From Deinococcus sp. LM3 (GTDB lineage Bacteria > Deinococcota > Deinococci > Deinococcales > Deinococcaceae): a DNA stretch of 64,000 bases. The stretch lies in NCBI RefSeq assembly GCF_002017875.1, contig NZ_MUFV01000001.1:2816501-2880500 (forward strand). The letters are read 5' to 3'. The first letter of the stretch is position 1. Each line of letters begins with the position of its first letter. Both the position numbers and the translations under genes were made by a program. Positions 60,683 to 64,000 of this stretch are shown piece after piece. The notes under the pieces were generated by a model that was not told the DNA's origin, did not search any database, and was given only the letters and a program-made list of their open reading frames with translations.

Positions 60683-61557
60683 CGCACGGCTGCCACGCTG
60701 GCCAGCATCCGGAACGTCTGGAACAGATGGAAGGCGTTGTCGCTCTCCCAGCCGACCGTCACGGCGTCGATGCGGGTGATGCCGGGCACGCGTTCGCAGG
60801 CGTCCGCGCGGGCCTGATGATCGAAACTCAGCTGCGCGGCGGCCGGGAAGCGCGTGCCGTACGGCTGGGGCGGCGAGTGCAGCGCCTGCGTTACGGCCCG
60901 GAACGCGCCGTCGCGGATGCGGCGCTGCGCCTCGCGCGGGTGCAGGTGCGTGGCCGCGAAACTGCTCAGGCCCTCCTTGACCGGCACCGTGACCACATCC
61001 CCTCCCAGTTCGGCGGTGATTTCCGTCATGGCCACGTCGTCCCCGCAGGCGAACAGCACGGGCACGCCGTAATGCCCGGCGAGCAGGGCGTTCAGGCCGT
61101 ACTCGCCGGTGCTCACGCCGTTCACGCGCACGTCCCGGATGAAGCCGTTCCAGGTGTGCGCCAGCGGCCCGCGCACGCTTCCGGCCCGCGCGTGGTAGCC
61201 CACGAACAGCAGGCCCAGCACGCCGGCCTCCTGCACGCCCTGCACCATGCTCAGGGGCTTGTCGTTCCCGCTGGTGAAGCGCACCCCGTCCGGCAGCAGT
61301 TCCGGAATCAGGTTGCGCATGGTGTCGTGGCTGTCGTTCACGAGGACGTCGGTCGCTCCGGCGTCCAGCGCGCCCTGCGCGGCGGCGGCTGCCTCCAGGG
61401 TCATGCGTTCGCGCGCCCGCTCGTACTCGGCGCCGCTGACCAGCCCACCGAACTCGGGCGGACTGACCTGCACCCAGCTGGAAACGCCGGTCACGCCTTC
61501 CATGTCCACGCTGATCACGATTCGCCGGGCCTCTGGGCCGCCGTGCTGGTCACTCAT
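60670..61557 (-). CDS. M55-family D-aminopeptidase (DppA-like)
   Basis: 295 aa. ISVDMEGVTGVSSWVQ is the M55 signature; NDSHDTMRNLIPELLP, GYHARAGSVRGPLAHTW and CGDDVAMTEI supply further zinc ligands. Probably releases D-amino acids from peptidoglycan-derived peptides. Start ATG 61557 lies 7 nt after TACCCT. Its C-terminal codons lie in a six-unit 8-bp tandem repeat. Confidence 0.88.
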   Translation of the reverse strand: MSDQHGGPEARRIVISVDMEGVTGVSSWVQVSPPEFGGLVSGAEYERARERMTLEAAAAAQGALDAGATDVLVNDSHDTMRNLIPELLPDGVRFTSGNDKPLSMVQGVQEAGVLGLLFVGYHARAGSVRGPLAHTWNGFIRDVRVNGVSTGEYGLNALLAGHYGVPVLFACGDDVAMTEITAELGGDVVTVPVKEGLSSFAATHLHPREAQRRIRDGAFRAVTQALHSPPQPYGTRFPAAAQLSFDHQARADACERVPGITRIDAVTVGWESDNAFHLFQTFRMLASVAAVRLNA

Positions 61558-61623
61558 GGGGGTCAGGGTACCGTGACGCGCGGCAGGGAAGGGCACGGCC
61601 GGGCCGTGTTAGCCTCATGCGTT

Positions 61624-62385
61624 ATGAGCCGCGTTTCCCTGAAATCCGCCCGAGAGATCGAAGCCATGCGCCGCGCCGGGGCGCTCGTCGCGGAAACGTT
61701 CCGCGTGCTGGAGCCGCACGTGAAGCCCGGCGTCACCCTGAAAGAACTCGACACCCTGGCCGAGGAACACATCCGCCGCGCCGGCGCCACGCCTGCCTAC
61801 CTGGGCTACGGCCCGAAGAACAATCCCTTCCCCGGCACCATCTGCGCCAGCGTGAACGAGGTCATCTGCCACGGCATTCCCGACGGGCGCGTGCTGCAGG
61901 ACGGCGACGTGGTCGGCGTGGACATCGGCGTGCTGATGAACGGCGTGTACGGCGACGCCTGCTACACCTACACGGTCGGGCAGGTCAGCGCCGAGGTGCA
62001 GGGCCTCGTGGACACCACCCGCGAGTGCCTGAAAGCGGGGCTGGACGTCATCCGCCCGAACGCCCGCACCGGCGACATCGGGCACGCCATCCAGACGCTC
62101 GCCGAGGCGCGGGGGTACAGCGTCGTTCGCGAGTACACCGGGCACGGCATCGGCAAACGCCTGCACGAGGAACCCACCATCTACCACTGGGGCGCGCGCT
62201 ACACCGGCCTGAAACTCCAGCCGGGCATGGTGTTCACGGTGGAACCCATGATCAACCTGGGCCGCCCCGAGACGCGCCTGCAGGCCGACGGCTGGACCGT
62301 CACCACCGCCGACGGGCAGCCCAGCGCGCAGTTCGAGCACACCCTGGTCGTCACCGACAAGGGCTACGAGATCCTCACGCTGTAA
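61624..62385 (+). CDS. map: Methionine aminopeptidase, type I
   Basis: 253 aa, removes initiator Met. Metal ligands in GVDIGVLMNGVYGDAC (two Asp), EYTGHGIGKRLHEEP (His), VFTVEPMI (Glu) and SAQFEHTLVV (Glu). TAGCCT lies 8 nt before ATG 61624. The pentapeptide-repeat gene follows 6 nt after the stop. Confidence 0.96.
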   Translation: MSRVSLKSAREIEAMRRAGALVAETFRVLEPHVKPGVTLKELDTLAEEHIRRAGATPAYLGYGPKNNPFPGTICASVNEVICHGIPDGRVLQDGDVVGVDIGVLMNGVYGDACYTYTVGQVSAEVQGLVDTTRECLKAGLDVIRPNARTGDIGHAIQTLAEARGYSVVREYTGHGIGKRLHEEPTIYHWGARYTGLKLQPGMVFTVEPMINLGRPETRLQADGWTVTTADGQPSAQFEHTLVVTDKGYEILTL

Positions 62386-62391
62386 CGGTCC

Positions 62392-63060
62392 ATGGACACG
62401 ACCCGCCCGAACGCCCCGAAATTCCCACGCGGCGGCCTGCGCGCCCCGCCGCCCGGCCCGCTGGAAAGCGAGACCGTGTACCGGGGTCTGGCGCTGGAAG
62501 GCGACCTGACCGGCGCAGAGGCCCTGAACGCCGTGACCTTCCAGGGCTGCGTGTTCCGGCGGGTGAACCTGACCGGCGTCCACTGGCGCGCCGTGCGCCT
62601 CACCGACGTGCGCTTCGAGGGCTGCGACCTGAGCGGCGCACGACTGGAAGACGCGGCGCTGGAACGCGTGCAGTTCACGGACTGCCGCCTGCTGGGCGTG
62701 CAGGCCGCCCACGCTCGCCTGCGGCACGTGCTCCTGACCCGCGTGGTCGCCCCCCTGAGCGTGTGGGTGAAGGCCGACGCGGCCCACCTGCGCCTGGACA
62801 GCTGCGACCTGACCGAGGCCGCATTCATGGACGCCGACCTGCCCGGCCTGATCCTCCGGGCGTGCCGCCTGCCCCGCACGGACCTGCGCGGCGCGCGGCT
62901 GGCTGGGGCCGACCTGCGTTCCAGCGACCTGCGTGGCCTGCGCGTCACGCCCCGCGAACTGGAGGGCGTGACCGTGGACGCCGCGCAACTGCCGGACCTC
63001 GCCCACCTGCTGGGCGTCCGGGTGGGGGAGAGCCTCCCGGACCCGGATGCCCTTCCCTGA
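62392..63060 (+). CDS. Pentapeptide-repeat protein
   Basis: 222 aa. From residue ~30 to ~185 a run of A(D/N)LXX-type repeats (VNLTGVHWRAVRLTDVRFEG, CDLSGARLEDAALERVQF, TDLRGARLAGADLRSSDLRG), predicted right-handed quadrilateral beta-helix. Some such proteins mimic DNA and protect gyrase, but no such role can be inferred here. Likely co-transcribed with map. Confidence 0.85.
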   Translation: MDTTRPNAPKFPRGGLRAPPPGPLESETVYRGLALEGDLTGAEALNAVTFQGCVFRRVNLTGVHWRAVRLTDVRFEGCDLSGARLEDAALERVQFTDCRLLGVQAAHARLRHVLLTRVVAPLSVWVKADAAHLRLDSCDLTEAAFMDADLPGLILRACRLPRTDLRGARLAGADLRSSDLRGLRVTPRELEGVTVDAAQLPDLAHLLGVRVGESLPDPDALP

Positions 63061-63096
63061 ACACCGGTTCGCGTCAGTGCCGGACTACCGCGACGG

Positions 63097-63990
63097 TCAG
63101 TTGAACGGGCAACTGCTGCGCACGTCCGAGTAGGTGGTGCCGACCGCCGGGGCCGGGCACAGGAACGGGCTGTAGCGCAGGTCGTTGTCCACGAAGCGTT
63201 TGAGCCACGCCACGCTGGCCCGCGCGATGGGCGTGTTCGACGTGTTCGGCGCGAAGTGGCTGGCGCCGCGCAGTTCCAGGTACGTGCGGGGCAGCGTGGC
63301 CGCCAGGCTGGTGTAGAACGGCACCGAGTGAGAGGCGACCGGCGCGACCGTGTCGGACTGCGCGCCGATGATCAGGGTGGGCGTGCGCAGTTCCGGCCAG
63401 GTCTTGTCGGTGTTCCAGGGAGTCAGGGCCACGGCGGCCTTCAGGGCGGGGTTGGTCTTGGCGGCTTCCAGGCTGCCGCCGCCGCCCATGCTGTGGCCCA
63501 TCACGGCCAGCCGGTTCGGGTCGATGCGGCTGCGCACGTCGCTGCTGCCGGTCAGGTACCGCAGCGCCGCCAGGAGTTGCGTGCCGCGCGAGGACGGCTG
63601 GTCGTAGATGCTGTTCGTGTCGATGATGAACACCACGAACCCCTGCGAGGCGAGGCGCGGCCCCAGCCACGACAGGCTGCTCTGCGTGGCGGTGTAGCCG
63701 GGCGACATGGCCACCGCGCCGAAGGTGCCGTCGGTGGTGGTCGTGGGGTAGTAGATGGTGCCGCCCCCGAATCCGCTGACCCGGTAGCGGGACACGCTGG
63801 TCGAGGTGGTGGCGTACGGCCCGCGCGTCGCTTCCAGGCTGGCGGTGGTCGGGGCGGGGCCACGCTCGAACGGGTTGAGCGCCAGCGTGGTCACGGGCTG
63901 TTCCTGCGAGGCCGTGCTGGGCGGTTGCTGCACGCCTGTGCAGGCAGCCAGGAGGACGGTCAGTGCGAGGCCGACAGTTAAGTTTTTCAT
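63097..63990 (-). CDS. PETase/cutinase-like polyester hydrolase lipoprotein
   Basis: 297 aa. Lipobox LAAC at residues 14-17, so probably membrane-anchored; mature part begins near RGPAPTTASLEATRGPY. Triad Ser167 (GHSMGGGG), Asp213 (SDTVAP), His245 (ASHFAP); Tyr99 in SPGYTATQSS and Trp192 in LTPWN match the aromatic clamp of polyester hydrolases; terminal Cys278-Cys294 likely form the conserved disulfide. The residue before the nucleophile is His, as in bacterial cutinases. Closest families: actinobacterial cutinases and PETases. Confidence 0.88.
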   Translation of the reverse strand: MKNLTVGLALTVLLAACTGVQQPPSTASQEQPVTTLALNPFERGPAPTTASLEATRGPYATTSTSVSRYRVSGFGGGTIYYPTTTTDGTFGAVAMSPGYTATQSSLSWLGPRLASQGFVVFIIDTNSIYDQPSSRGTQLLAALRYLTGSSDVRSRIDPNRLAVMGHSMGGGGSLEAAKTNPALKAAVALTPWNTDKTWPELRTPTLIIGAQSDTVAPVASHSVPFYTSLAATLPRTYLELRGASHFAPNTSNTPIARASVAWLKRFVDNDLRYSPFLCPAPAVGTTYSDVRSSCPFN

Positions 63991-64000
63991 TCCAGGTCAG

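Overview
The window is a high-GC, gene-dense bacterial chromosome segment that I assign to the genus Deinococcus. The grounds are the LysY-like ArgC, the fused SecDF, a short IF-2, and a very regular start-site architecture: about 30 genes have a TANNNT -10 box only 6-11 nt before an ATG, GTG or TTG start. Leaderless transcription of this kind is known from Deinococcus transcriptomics. I cannot name the species. There are about 74 protein genes, one tRNA gene, one complete insertion sequence, one 960-bp composite insertion and a family of intergenic repeats. Nearly all genes are chromosomal housekeeping or conserved hypothetical genes.  Layout. 1-12.3 kb: deoC (cut by the window edge), bcp-rpiA, a DUF255/thioredoxin protein, a transglutaminase-like protein, argS, a small secreted protein, a GMC oxidoreductase, argJ and two membrane proteins. 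12.4-24.7 kb: a holA/Ser-Thr kinase operon, a secreted alpha/beta hydrolase, an acyltransferase, tyrA with an ACT domain, a TauE permease, msrA, a MOSC protein, an RNHCP protein, a CheY-like regulator, a DinB-family protein, a YjjX-type NTPase and an MBL-fold hydrolase. 25-35.2 kb: argC/lysY, secDF, membrane and secreted proteins, then the rimP-nusA-ylxR-infB operon with an intrinsic terminator in its leader, and divergently tRNA-Val(UAC). 35.5-45.4 kb: a YkgJ protein, a GAF-HD protein, an APH-fold kinase, upp, wecA-like and wecB genes, the composite insertion, a lipid kinase, the IS, and a TPR protein. 45.6-64 kb: a large P-loop/TPR ATPase, small proteins, a DJ-1-like protein without the usual cysteine, ligA, the asp23-nusB-folD-PAP2 operon, a GH13 amylase, ispG, an M50-like protease, a GNAT, an M55 aminopeptidase, map, a pentapeptide-repeat protein and a PETase-like lipoprotein.  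Most interesting signal. A family of about 133- and 153-bp inverted-repeat elements (eight intact copies plus two remnants) is flanked in every intact copy by a 3-bp TNA direct repeat. In six of eight intact copies that TNA is exactly the stop codon of the neighbouring gene, always with the same end of the element facing the gene. Two internal hairpins vary between copies but keep base pairing. One copy (downstream of wecB) was later split by a 960-bp unit bounded by two roughly 105-bp IS-end sequences with an ATT target duplication. That unit carries an AT-rich membrane-protein gene and another copy of the same repeat. TNA and ANT target duplications are characteristic of the IS1031 and ISL2 groups of the IS5 family, so both may be non-autonomous IS5-family derivatives. 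No matching transposase lies in the window.  Other points: two TetR-like palindromes without a nearby regulator gene, an IS inserted into the foot of a terminator hairpin, and an element remnant that appears to be translated as part of a secretory N-terminus.
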